The notes under the pieces were generated by a model, which was given only the letters and a program-made list of their open reading frames with translations, made no database searches and was not told where the DNA came from. From contig JANBPK010000921.1 of assembly GCA_027579435.1 (NCBI GenBank), positions 1-64,000 on the forward strand: DNA of 64,000 nt, read 5' to 3'. Numbering within the stretch: the stretch's first letter is position 1; each line of letters starts with the position of its first letter. Of this stretch, positions 20,613-36,149 are shown piece after piece. The DNA comes from Candolleomyces eurysporus. Taxonomy: Eukaryota > Basidiomycota > Agaricomycetes > Agaricales > Psathyrellaceae. A program made the position numbers and the translations under genes.

Positions 20613-22342
20613 CTCCCGAACCCCAAAAACATTCCTCGTAAAACATAGGTCAGTTAATCTCCGCCGTTCCACTGCATACCGCTTACCACCATCCAGTATC
20701 TTTCGTGCCGCAGTTCGCTTTGTAGATCATGCAATTTCTTTGTGTTGACTCAGTTTTCGTCACATTCATCATGACGTTCACAAGCGCTGACGTTGAAATC
20801 GCCACATCACTGGGACATTTGATTGGCTCCTTTCAACCTGAAGGAGCTGGAGTATGCTGGATACTTAAGGGAAAATGACAGCATGACGGCCTGACGACAT
20901 TCGAGCTTTTAGCTGTCGGTTCCTGGTGTATTCCGGCCAGAGCGCTGATCCCGTCCGTCGCTGTGCGGAGGGGATCTCGCGATGTGGAGAAAATAGGCAG
21001 TATTGCATCGCTTCGTGCCTCTTGGATAGCGAACTGTGCAAAAATAAGGTTTCCGAGGTACTCTTGAGAACCTGAAGAGGTACGAATTTGTCTTCAATGG
21101 GCTCCAATTATGACCGCTCGAAGATTTAGATTTCTTGAAGAGGGATAGGATCGGTAACCGTACGTGTCACCATACGGCTGTGGGTGACATCGGAGTAGAG
21201 GCTCTTGATAGAATCATTGACTTTAGTCTCAGGAACATCCTTTCAGATCCTCACGCAGCGTTAATGCGCGAGATCATCGGCACCGGGACTAGCTTTTTCG
21301 AATGGTTTTTTATCTGAAGGTTGCTTCATTACACTGCACCTGGTCGACAACACTTGGAGCAAGGCCATGGGAGGGCAAAAGGCGGACCTGAAGGTCTCAT
21401 TACGTCTGGCCGTGTAGGCTAAGGCTTTTCGGAACTGTCATGGCCCCAAAGATCTGGTGATTCTATGTTCTCTATTTCTTGAGGACCCTGGAACGTGGAC
21501 AACCATTCATTCCGAAAGTTTATTCTGGTTTTTGACTTCCAGTCACAGAGGCGAATTTTTGGGGCCTGCGCCCGGCCTTATGTGGTGTCTTCATAATACT
21601 GAATCATGGAGTGCCATATTGGCTTTTCGAGAAGTACCCTCGCATTATTTCCCCCATCAACCCTATGTCCATGCCCCGGAGCAAACTTGATTGAATACAT
21701 TGATTTAAAATTTGGTATGGAGACCTGGTTCCATATTCTCGTATTCCCTTCGTTGTAGCAACGAAGTGGCATGAAAACGGGGTCCTTTTGTGCGTAAAGA
21801 GACAAATTAATTTTCAACCAACTGGAGAAAACACCGTAACCTTGCAGAAGATGAATCATTAGACGCCTGGAAAGAGTGAATGAATGTAAGCGAAAGGATA
21901 TACCTGATGGTGGTATGAACTATACCGGGTTTGTTAACGTCTTTACGCTGTTGCATCCAATTTCCATGAAAACCGTTGAGGAGAGCGGCTGCAGATTCAG
22001 GACCAGTAAGTTAATTTACGGCAAACCCTTGACCTCATTCCTAGCGGCTATTTTGTTTGAATACAATCCATCTTCCGAGTCGCAAGCACCCTACGTTGGA
22101 TTGTCACATTTCGTGACCTACTAGGCCGTATATAGAAAGAAATAGAAAAGCGACAATGATAACTTGTATGGGTGGAAACTCGAAAACCCAATCGTAGATC
22201 CGGATCGGAGAAGTATTGTGCCTTGGCCACAGACGGCCATGTCCGGAAGACCCTTTACTTGCGCCTATAAAGAGTGGAGCCTAATGTCAAGACACCAGCA
22301 AGTTTCACCTGCTTACTCTACCATCATACTCTGTTTATTTCC
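20613..22342. other. 1.7-kb gene-poor region
   Basis: Between the Yar1-like gene and the FAD oxidase. AT-richer than flanking genes, with short open frames on both strands but none with a family signature or a consistent exon chain. The last 80 bp hold a TATA element for the oxidase. The rest shows no repeat or mobile element that I can see. Confidence 0.5.
22266..22273 (+). promoter_or_regulatory. Probable TATA box of the FAD oxidase
   Basis: TATAAAGA lies 77 nt upstream of the ATG at 22343, a fitting distance for a core promoter in a filamentous fungus. No transcript data. Confidence 0.45.
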
Positions 22343-25078
22343 ATGGCTGTCGAACCGCTTTCCAACGAACTTCACCTAGAGCTCGTAGAGTCTTGCAGAG
22401 GCCCCGTGTATCCCTGCGACAATGCCAGGTTTGTAGTTCGTTGCCAAGGCACACCGCTTTCGTGTTTGACGATATTGGTATAGCTTCAAAGACTATGCTA
22501 CCATTTTCAACGGCAATGTACAGTCCAAGGCGAAAGCTGTCGTTTGTCCCCTTGATGCCCAAGACGTGAGCAAGTACGCTCAACCACTTTGCTCTCGTAC
22601 AACCTCAAATTCACAGTCTCACAAGGATCGTTATGTTCTGTGCCAAGCACAACCTCTCCCCTTCTGTGAAGGCTGGAGGGTATGGAACCGCTGGGTGGGC
22701 CATTGGAGGGGACATCATCGTCGACCTGAGCAAAATCATCGAGGTTGATATTGAGCCCCCTCTGCCAGGTGGCTCGTACACCAGTCTACACGATGTCGCC
22801 TCTGCCAATAGTAAAGGCAAGACAGCTGTCGATCTTTCTCGTGCTAGTACTGGTAAGCGCCGTCGCGAAGAAGACGCAAACCTCAGACACTATGACCAGG
22901 CCTCTCAAGCAGTTGCCTCTCTCCTCAGCGGGCCCACTCTCGCGGAGCTGGAACGAACTGACTCATCTTCCAGCGATGGTCCTCCCCCTGCTAACAGGCG
23001 AAAGCTCGACACCGATTCCTCCGCTGCCACCAATTCTATGGACGTCACCATTGATTCTTCAATTGTCGTAGCATCGAGGACTATCTCTTCGGAGTCGGAG
23101 CAGTCACAGTCTTCTGAACATTCAGAAAATACCTCGAGGTCTAGAAGCAACATTTCAGAGTCTTCTACCATCGCGACCACTCCATCTCCCGTCCCCTTCC
23201 CGAACGTTCGTTTGCCACTCAACGTCCCTGGTCCCGCGAAATCCAGGCTCAGTCCCCTCTCCAACGAGACGCCATTCGGCTTCTTGGACAACCCTACTAA
23301 CTTCACCCCACCGCCGCCACCATCTGTTGTTCAAGCGGCATACAACCCTCATGCCATGATGCATTCGTGGGGCTCTGGATCTACCACCATTTTTGGGGCT
23401 CACGGAACATCGAATGTTCAAATCGATGGTCCGTCCCAGGCCGAAGCTATTTACCCTCATGCCTATGTTACCTTCGGCGCTGGCATGCGACAGAAAGAGA
23501 TCGACACCTTCACGGCGAAACATAAACTCGAAGCTCGGTATATTACGGGTCAAGGCGATGGTATTCCATATCATGTTCCGTTGTAGGTCCACCTCCCTGC
23601 GTTTTTATCAGTTTGCTGATTTGTCGTCCTAGTGCTGCCCACCCCGTAGGCTCGTCAATCATGCTTCTAGGCGGCTTCGGCTTCTTGAGTAGATTACACG
23701 GACTGAGTATCGATAATCTCGTCGAAGTCGAGATGGTTCTTGCCGATGGCCGCATCGTGATAGTCAACGAAAATGAGCATCCTGGTGAGCAAGCATCATC
23801 GTCTCATAGTTTCTCGACCCTGGATTTTGACGTTATGTGCTATCGCAGATTTATGGTGGGCACTGAGAGGCGCTGGTACGACCTTTGGGATTGCGACACG
23901 GTACAAGGCCAAAGCATTCCCAGTGCCTGTGGTCTTCGCTGGAAACCTAATTTAGTGAGGGACTCGATCTATTTTTTCTCTTTCTCTCCATTCTGATGGT
24001 TTAATCTCCACAGCCGCTTTGATAAAGCCACTGCCCCCTCTCTGATAAAGCATTTCAGAGATTGTGTTAAGGGTGCCCCACGGGAGCTATACGCTAACGT
24101 GCTACTGACTGCTGGACCACAAGGAGAAGACTCTTTGGTGGTCGTGCAGATGTGCTACGTTGGACCTCGGGAAAAGGGCCAAGAATATCTTTCAGCGATC
24201 AGTTCCTGGACTGGAGAACGGTGCCTTATGAACGAAGTCGACGAAAAGAGCTTCCTTCACCAGCAAGATAGCGTGGCGCAAGTCTTAAGAGGGAAAGGTC
24301 TGTATTTAATACATGTCACTGCCCTACCCGACTGACACGTCTCCGGAAATAGCTGGAAGACAGTGGTTCATCCGGTCCGCGTTAATTTCATCGCTTCCAG
24401 ACGACATCGTCAATGAGACGGTTCTTCAATTCGCAGACACCCCCGTCGGTTGCAGTAAGTGCATCTAACTCTCGTCAACACCTCCAAGACATTCATCGTT
24501 TCCGCTTTACCTTAGCATGGCTCTTCGAGTTGGCTGGTGGTGCCGTAGCCGACTATACTGACACCTGCCTACCCAAATCACAGCGTGAAGCGGCTTTCAC
24601 AATCGCCGCTCTACACCAATGGGAGATGGACATCGACGATGACAGATGCGTCGATTCAGCAGAGGAGGTGAGCCGTTTTACTTATTGAGCCTGCAATTAA
24701 CCTCAAATCAAACCCCGCGGCACCAAGTGGATTGCAGGGACGTTGAAACCCGTTCATGTCGGAGGGCCTTATCCAAGTGTACGTAAATATGTCACACAAA
24801 AGTCCGGTTTACTCGAGCGATTTATTTATTACCTTTTTTTGCAGTTCCTTGGCCGTCACGAGCCACCCGAACGCGTCCAAGCGTCTTTCGGCTCCAACTG
24901 GGACCGCCTCGCCGAGATCAAGCAAATGTACGACCCCAAGAACCTTCTCAAGTACACCTTTTGGCCCTTAAACTCCGAAGGAGAAAAGGTCGATCCTCGC
25001 TCGCATGAACCACCAACTCCAGAATTCATCGGCGAGAAATTCCACGACAGACCGGACAAATTCGTCGACGAGGATTGA
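22343..25078 (+). CDS. FAD-linked oxidase (PCMH/BBE type) with a large internal insertion
   Basis: Ten exons: 22343-22428, 22484-22573, 22617-23582, 23633-23784, 23849-23954, 24014-24297, 24353-24454, 24516-24667, 24728-24778 and 24845-25078, total 740 residues. The flavin fold is recognisable on both sides of an insertion: SVKAGGYGTAGWAIGGDIIVD near 76-95, then YVTFGAGMRQKEID near 342, GSSIMLLGGFGFLSR near 388 and NLVEVEMVLADGR. The C-terminal half resembles berberine-bridge-type oxidases (YDPKNLLKYTFWPL near the end). About 230 residues from about 108 to 336 are Ser-rich and disordered, starting with a basic KRRREED patch that could act as a nuclear signal. The usual flavin-linking His of the GGH motif is Tyr here, so 8-alpha-histidyl attachment is not expected. 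Substrate unknown. There is no signal peptide, so it is probably intracellular. Confidence 0.85.
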
Positions 25079-25419
25079 TTGACCCCTGCGTGCCTAAGAC
25101 CGTTTGAATACAGCTTTACTAATGAACTGACGTTGTGTGTTGACTGCTTTCCTGTATTCCATAATACGTGTACATACAAATATGATGCGGTTAGAGTGAC
25201 TGTGATAGACTGAGTTCATGAATGAGTAGCTATCTACTGCAGAGCGGATAATTCCTAAGCAAAACCGGTAAAAAAAAATGCAGATAGATGGGTAGCAATG
25301 AAAAGAAATAGCGACATGAGGCCCAAACCAAACCAAAGACCATAGAGCAAAGTGATGATAATCAAAACAGATGAAAATAAATCCAGAAAACGCATAGTAG
25401 TGTGGGCGATGTGGACGCC
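25079..25419. other. Convergent intergenic spacer
   Basis: AT-rich 3' flanks of the FAD oxidase and the RhoGEF gene. An A run lies at about 25270. No gene. Confidence 0.5.
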
Positions 25420-28400
25420 TTATCGTGATAGATTTAACGGCTCGAGGAAACTCGCGAGTGCCCAGCCCACATTCCCCTTTATATCTCTGCAGAGAAGCAG
25501 ACAGTCTTCTCCATCGTCGACATACAGCGGTAGCTTGGGGTGAATGCTCGGGTGGCCCGCTTCCTGCAAGACCTCGTACAGGTCGCCATTGACGAGGGTG
25601 AAGAACGGGAAACTGAAATAAGACACAGCAGCTGGGGGCTGGCACGGATGGATGACCTGGCACACATATTTCGCAGGCTTGGTCACCCAACTGTCTCGAT
25701 TGGAATGTGACATATACCGGGAGTCAGGTTCAGGGAGATTGGGAACCGGTGAAGATTCGTGTTCACGATCACGATCGCCGCGATCTTTGTCCCCTTTGAA
25801 GAAAGAAGTGATAGAGCCAGACCTATTGCGGCCATGAGTGGGTCTTTGAGTCTTCGACGATGAATCCGTCGACTTCTTGTGGGAGCTCGTGCTGCTTCTC
25901 GATACGTCGACGTTGCTGCGGCCATTGCGTTCCGAGGCGTACGAGTCTCTTGAGGCCATCGACGTGCCGTATGGGTGATTGGCATAAGCTGCAGAGTACG
26001 GGGGTTCTTCTCCAGGATACCTATCGCCTCCGTGTGGGGGCGAGGTAGCCCTGCGTGTCGCACGGGGGTTTGCAGACTCGGTAGACAAAGGCATGCTCTT
26101 CCTCCGAGAAAGGTTTGGCATGCTGGATCCTCCGGGCTTGTTCTTGTGATGAGGTTGGTGTGCGGACGCTGGTTGATGGTCATGGTAATGAGGGGGAGAG
26201 GGTAAGTCTGGATAGACGTAGTCGCCAAAGTCGTCGCGCTCGCTTCTTCTTGCCGGAGACTTGCCCTTCCCCGCTCGAAAACGACCATGCAAACTTTCAT
26301 TCGAATTCCGACGACTTGGCCGTCGCAACCCATGATATGATCCATCGTCCGGGGCAGAGTCTCGATTTCGGTGACGAGAAGAAGATGAAGTAAGGGGGAG
26401 TGGTGATGAGACATAATTGCTGGGATACGTCGCAGATTGGGAAGGGTCCAGGGACGAAAGCATCTCCGAGACCATGTTGGACGATTGCTTCCTGCCAGCC
26501 TGAGGAAGAGGATATTCCATGTTGGCCAAGACGGGGTGATTTGATATCCCTGATGACCTTGAACGTTCGGGCTCTTGGTAGATCTTCCGCCTTTGATTGA
26601 TGTTCAGGGAAGCAAGTACCTCATCCACATCCATCCATCTGGCTTGCCAAACGGCCACGGTTTCTTCATGCCCCGCATTAAGCTCCCCGTCCACCCGCAG
26701 CATCTCCCAAAGTTCACCCCATTTATCCTTCACATCCTTCCAAAACCGCGTTTGAATATCTGCCAGTCGTCTGACCGAAATGGACAGCCCTTGGTGAAGT
26801 AGAGCGAGATATGTTGGAAGCTCTGCGGCCAGTTGAGCTCGGAGAGCAAGATAGTTTGTAGATGCTGCAAGTAGGGTTGCTGGAGGTCGATTTTTCGCTG
26901 ACACGTTCATGTTGAGCAAATGATGATGAAGGGGCTCTTGTTCAGTCATTGACGCCAGGAGCTTGTACGGCTGGTTCATCGTCTTGAGCAAATGAACAAT
27001 TTCCCTGAGGAGTCGCTCGCCAATAACAGCTTCCAAGTCGACACACAGCGGCATGAGCTGCTGTTCCACGACAGTCAGGAAGGCTTCAAAGGCCTCGCTC
27101 CCTTGTTCGGGGGACAAGCCAATAACCCTTCCGAAACCGATAGACCATGTTCTCAGAGCACCGATGACCTTGCTCATCGAACGTGCCCAGTCGACGATGT
27201 TCTTCGCGAACTGTTGAGCAAACACTTCAATGCGCTTCAGCTCCTGGCTCATCCGTTCTACTTGGGCCGCTTCGCTGTTCTCGTCAACTGGCGGGGCCTT
27301 GGTTATCCGCAGGTTCTTCATTTTCCCTAAATTAACGGAGGCGGCCACAGTAACGTTAACCGGTTTCTTCTTCGACGTGAGGACGTCCTTGATGACTTCG
27401 GCACGCCGTCGAACCTCATTGACGTTGCGCGCCACCTCCTCCATCATCGTTCGCGCTTGCCGAAGGTTCTCCTTGTCGGGATGGCTGTCCGGCGTTTCAT
27501 CGATAATAGCGGAGAGGAGAAGCGGATACTTCAAGAGACGTTGCACGGGCTTGATTAGGAGAGACGCAAGATCCCAGGCGTGTGATACCGAGGAGGCAAT
27601 GCTCCGCGTGTACGAAAGGTATGCCTGGAGAGCCGGTGTTTGTGTGAGATTCTGGAGGTGCTGCAGCGCACCAGGATGCTTGGTAATGTAGAGCTGATAT
27701 GGCTTCTCGAGGTCAGGAATCTGCGCAGTGGTGAAGAACAGGATCCGTTAACCCTAGAACGCGAAAGAACATGTCGCACGACATTCTGGATTCAGTACTC
27801 ACGATTTGGAGGAAGAGTTTCCCGACGCAATCCTCTCCAACCCCACCGTCTACGAGTGACCCTAGTGCACGCTCCAACTCGTCACAGAATCCGTCCGAAA
27901 AGACTGCGAGCTCGGCTATATTGGTAAATATGATTTTCGCGTCCTCCTGCGACATCGGTGGCCCCAATGATGCGGTAGATGAGTCTGATGCTGTCGATAA
28001 CGTCCGCGACGACGAAGCGGAAGAGTCAGGTGGCGAAGCAGGTATATTTTGAAGTGGTACCGTCTGGCCTGTTTGTTCCATCGGGGTCAGAAATGCCATC
28101 TTGGGAGGGATTCTAGCTCGAGAAACTCACCCAGCGCCAAAGGAATATGCACCTCCCGAATGAGAGCGAGATCAGAGGCATAGGCTCTTTCAGATGAAAG
28201 AAGTTCGTGAAGTGCATGTTGCCTCTTTGTCATGGCGGGTTGTGGCGGAACCTGCGCGGAGAGGGAAACCGACGAGCTCGGTGATTCGCTTTTGGTCTGG
28301 GTGCTCGAATTGAAGCTGGTAGGCGGTGAGTCCGGGCGGGCGGCCAGGGACTTGGGAAGGACACCCCTAGAGTCCAGACGATTCACCTCCTCGAGGAGCT

Positions 28401-28770
28401 CGTCAATGGTCGCGAAGGAATCTCTGTCCGTCATTGGGAAACCCCCTCCCGGCGAATTTGGATCCACGATGATGGTTGTGTCGTCAATCGCCGACGGCGG
28501 TGGTGTGTCGAGAGAATCCTGAGTGGCGGTACTGGCGCGAGTGTTTAGGCCGGACGACTTGGAGGAGATAGACCTGGCCGGTGGCCTGAGCGGCGAGCGA
28601 AGAGGTTTGAGTGGTGGAGAGCCGGAAGAAGCGTGGTTTGCCGTATTGGAAAGCGAAAGGGCCGTTTGAGTCTTTGGCCTGGGCACGCCCACGAGGTCGG
28701 AATGAGGCATGACCTTTTGAGGCTCTGTTAAAGTGGGCTCAGTCCTGGGACCTGCGCATGCGGAGGCCAT
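25420..28770 (-). CDS. RhoGEF with DH, BAR and SH3-like domains (Gef1/Tuba type)
   Basis: Three exons: 28770-28131, 28068-27803 and 27720-25420, giving 1068 residues from the ATG at 28770. An in-frame ATG at 28851 would add 27. Residues 1-180 are Ser/Pro-rich. The DH domain spans about 185-415, with HELLSSERAYASDLALI, IFTNIAELAVFSDGF, IKPVQRLLKYPLLLSAII. It is interrupted after its first helix by about 40 Ser/Pro-rich residues. A helical BAR-like region follows (about 440-650: VFAQQFAKNIVDW, FWKDVKDKWGELW), then a long disordered stretch, and an SH3-like end (VNGDLYEVLQE, GNVGWALASFLEPL). Tandem DH-BAR proteins such as fission yeast Gef1 and animal Tuba activate Cdc42 at membranes for polarity and septation. 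Which GTPase is used cannot be read here. Confidence 0.85.
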
Positions 28771-29438
28771 GGTGTGTATATGAACGAGTGACGCTGTGGG
28801 GTGCGAATGCCTGCAGGAGGCAGTAGTTATATCACCTATCACGTCGTCCAATTTGGGTGCTGCTTGAGGCCCACTATTAAATCACAGGCGTTGGTTTCCA
28901 AACGACCTTGGGGAGATAATGACAGGTGAGAACAAGGCCGCACGGACAAGAGCATGCACACCTTGGACCCGGGGAAGGCTATTCACTTCACCCAGAGATT
29001 TTCCTGCAGGAGCTAGAGGAGATTCCGCTGTCGAATTTAGTTTGATCAGTGGAGTGGAGTTTCTCCGTAATCGGGAGGGGGGGGACGGGCAGGCGAGAAG
29101 AAGGGGGAGGATGGCGGAGGAGGCACCTTCTGGGCCGTGGGCAGGAGCAGGTGGAGATGCGAGCAAATATTGGGCAGCCTGAGCAAGCCCCAGTGCTAAA
29201 GTATCGGCTGGAGAAGGACTATCATGTGCCGATGGGCCAGTTTCTCCATCCGGCCTCACTCTCCTGTCCGTGCACCAGCCTGCTCAGCCCGTTCTTTCTC
29301 CAGCGATTTGCCGGCATTCGAGCACCCTCATGACGTGGTCTATTCCACTTAATTAAGAAGCACCCTCTCCCAATGTTCCCGAAAGCTTGTAGTAAGATAA
29401 GTACGATACATTCAATTAAACAAGAAGGTATATAACAG
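28771..29438. other. Spacer upstream of the RhoGEF gene
   Basis: Lies between two minus-strand genes. A minus-strand open frame at 28882-29259 (125 codons) is Pro/Ala/Ser-rich without a family. It could be an upstream exon or 5' UTR of the RhoGEF gene, but no splice evidence supports it. Confidence 0.4.
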
Positions 29439-33552
<4,114 letters not shown>

Positions 33553-34140
33553 ACGCTTGGGACAAGGCAGATGGTGGCGCGCCTCGAGGATCCCGATTAA
33601 TTACTGTGAGACCTGCCCTGGGTAGCGACAAAGGCCACGAGGATGCACCTGCACCGGATAAGGAGGGCCAGCAAAAAGTTGTAGAGGGTTTTGAAGCTCA
33701 AGCTCAAGAATATGGAGTATGATGAGCGCTCTGGGCGAACGGAGACACGTTGAGTGTTTGGTTGTGCCGTATTCCGCCAAACAACCGACCCCCTTCCCCT
33801 TGATACACGATACTTTGATTCCATCATACAGTCTCCTGTACAGCCTCGACATCTTTGCTATCTTGGCTTCTCCACGCTCTCGGGAGATCGTTTCGATACT
33901 AATCGCTCTGTTATTCCACAAGATCGCGCCACCTTCGAGAAGGGGACACCGATGGTCCGCCATCTGAGCGTGCTCTGATTTTGCGTCATTTGGAGCGGGC
34001 CGACGCTCAGGTGTTTACTAAGAGGACGGTCCGTCGGAGAAATACCAGCGTATAAAAGCAATATCTAGTACACGCGAATATCAGAAGAGTCTTGCTTCCT
34101 TTCCTCTATCTATTGTCTAGCTGTTTATTCACTATCTATC
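33553..34140. promoter_or_regulatory. Divergent promoter region, PMR1 and aldo-keto reductase
   Basis: 588 bp between two divergent start codons. A TATA element for the plus-strand gene lies at 34051. Minus-strand open frames at 33601-33963 and 33858-34061 lack coding features. No repeats noticed. Confidence 0.5.
34051..34058 (+). promoter_or_regulatory. TATA box of the aldo-keto reductase gene
   Basis: TATAAAAG lies 90 nt before the ATG at 34141 and is followed by a pyrimidine-rich leader (CTTTCCTCTATCTATT), as in strongly expressed fungal genes. Confidence 0.55.
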
Positions 34141-35426
34141 ATGTCTTTCGAAAAGATCCTCACCTTGTCCAACGGCAACACGCTCCCCCAAATTGGTCTC
34201 GGGACCTGGCTCTCCAAACCCCATGAAGTCGAGAACGCGGTACGGCTTCGCCATGGGAGGAGCGAGCTCGAGCTGACAGAAAATAGGTTGAAATCGCCGT
34301 CCGCCATGGATACAGGCACCTAGACCTTGCGCGAGTGTACCAGAATCAAGACGAGGTTGGGCGTGCGTTGAAGAAGGTTATCCCTTCTGTCGTTAAGCGC
34401 GAGGAGCTGTTCATCACCTCTAAACTGTGGAACAACTCGCATCAACCCGCCGAAGTCGAGAAGGCTCTGGACGAGACCTTGGAACAGCTCGGACTCGAGT
34501 ATCTGGACCTCTACCGTGAGTGACAAGAGTATCGCTCCAAGATGCAAGGCTCATTATGAGCCAAGTCATCCACTGGGCAGTTGCTTTCCCGCCTGGAAAG
34601 GGCTTATTCCCTCCTCATCCCACGAAGGAAGGAGAAGTTGAGCTCGACACCGAGACCAGTCTGGTTGATACTTGGAAAGCAGTAATCAAGCTCCCTAAAT
34701 CCAAGGTACTGATTGAATACCCAGTTGATGCGTTAAGCAGTCTCAAAGGAGTGTCTAGGTCCGAGCTGTCGGTGTTTCCAACTTTACCATTGCGCAAATC
34801 GATGCGCTTATTGCTGCCACGGGAGTCGTTCCGGTAAGCTTAGCTTTTACACCCCCAGAACATCCGCTCACAAGTGAATGTGCAAAACCAGATCGTCAAC
34901 CAGGTCGAGGCCCACCCTCTGCTTCCTCAGGATGACCTCGTCGCGTATTCAAAGGAGAAAGGTATCCACATCACCGCGTACAGTCCCCTGGGTAACAACT
35001 GTAAGTATTCGCATGCTACCGGAGATAAGCCCAAGATCTGACAAAGAGTCCAGTGGTTGGCAAGCCTAAATTGACCGAGCACAAAGTCGTGCAGGAAGTC
35101 GCGGATAAACTCGGTGCGACCACTGCTCAGGTCCTCGTAGCATGGGGAGCATACCGCGGTTATTCGGTCATTCCCAAGAGCGTCCAAGAGTCTCGAATCC
35201 ATTCCAACTTTAAGCAGGTTGAGCTGTCCAAAGAGGACTATGAGAAGATCACCGAAATTGGCAAGGAAAACCGCACTCGGTAAGCAGCCTGAGAACTCCA
35301 GGGAAAGCAAGACTAAATCTTGAGCGTAGTTTCAACATTCCTATCACTTACAACCCCAAGTGGGACATTAACCTGTTCGACGAGGAAGAGGAGAAGGTAG
35401 CTGGCCACAAGCCCAAAGTCGAATAA
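34141..35426 (+). CDS. Aldo-keto reductase
   Basis: Seven exons: 34141-34239, 34287-34515, 34566-34705, 34759-34833, 34892-35000, 35054-35279 and 35330-35426, total 324 residues. It starts with the beta-hairpin [15 protein letters not shown]. The catalytic tetrad is present: Asp46 and Tyr51 in DLARVY, Lys79 in TSKLW and His112 in IHWAV. The family signature [12 protein letters not shown] and the NADPH-phosphate site [11 protein letters not shown] (Lys, Ser, Arg) are also there, so NADPH is the expected cofactor. The enzyme reduces aldehydes or sugars in the cytosol. It most resembles fungal xylose or aldose reductases and glycerol dehydrogenases, with the usual C-terminal tail ([11 protein letters not shown]). 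The exact substrate cannot be fixed. The next genes downstream are P450s, a possible metabolic context. Confidence 0.93.
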
Positions 35427-36130
35427 GGGAAGGAGAATACATGTATGTAAGCAGTGTAAACAAATACAAATGGTCCGTGCGCATCGAAAGAGTATAAAAG
35501 CCAGCGCTCGACATTCGAACACCTCATACTTACCTTGATGGCATAGTCTCCTTCACGTACCTGGGGTTATGGGTTGTGGAGGCTCCCCATAGCACGGCGA
35601 CCTTGTCCTTATCAGGGAGAATCCGCAACTTGTATGGCCTTAGGGTCATGCACCGTCTTAATATTTTCCTGTCCCGCTTTGGCCACTCTGGCTGGGCGGG
35701 CTCTATTTTTTGTCGGTTCGTTGTCCTAACCCTAACCCTAGGGTACATCTAATCTGAGTACTGGTAATAGATAATCGATAATCTCTTCAATAAGAATCAC
35801 TGTTGACACAAGTAAATGGACAAAGGCCTTTCGATAAGCTCTTCTGTTGGAAAATTATGTCCTGCTCCTACTCTGTTGTTTTTTGGTTTGCCATTCATCA
35901 TCTACTCTGCGAAGGATGCCATTTACGCCCTTACTTCATAGGAAACAGTGGTATATACCTTTGACGGCAAGGCTCTCCACCATATTTTCATTCATGTATC
36001 CGGGTCCTACAAAGCACTTGCGAGCATGAATTCACCTCCACTTCTGTGCCAGGAGACTCCATCGTTCATTGTGTAAGTAACCCAGGCCGAGAAGCACTCA
36101 GGCTACGGTCAGAGCTCACATACAGAAATC
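35427..36130. other. Spacer with telomere-like repeat
   Basis: No gene seen between the aldo-keto reductase and the dead P450. It contains the telomere-like tract at 35725-35743. Sequence on its right side is more AT-rich. Confidence 0.5.
35725..35743. repeat. Short interstitial telomere-like repeat
   Basis: CCTAACCCTAACCCTAGGG, nearly three units of CCCTAA, the complement of the TTAGGG telomere repeat used by most filamentous fungi, ending in a GGG that closes a small palindrome (CCCTAGGG). Confidence 0.7.
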
Positions 36131-36149
36131 TGGACTGCTCGAGGAGCCA

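Noticed and set aside
28882..29259. Minus-strand open frame of 125 codons upstream of the RhoGEF gene
   Set aside because: Low-complexity Pro/Ala/Ser composition and no splice link to the RhoGEF gene.
33601..33963. Minus-strand open frame in the PMR1/reductase promoter
   Set aside because: No family features, and it lies within the divergent promoter region.
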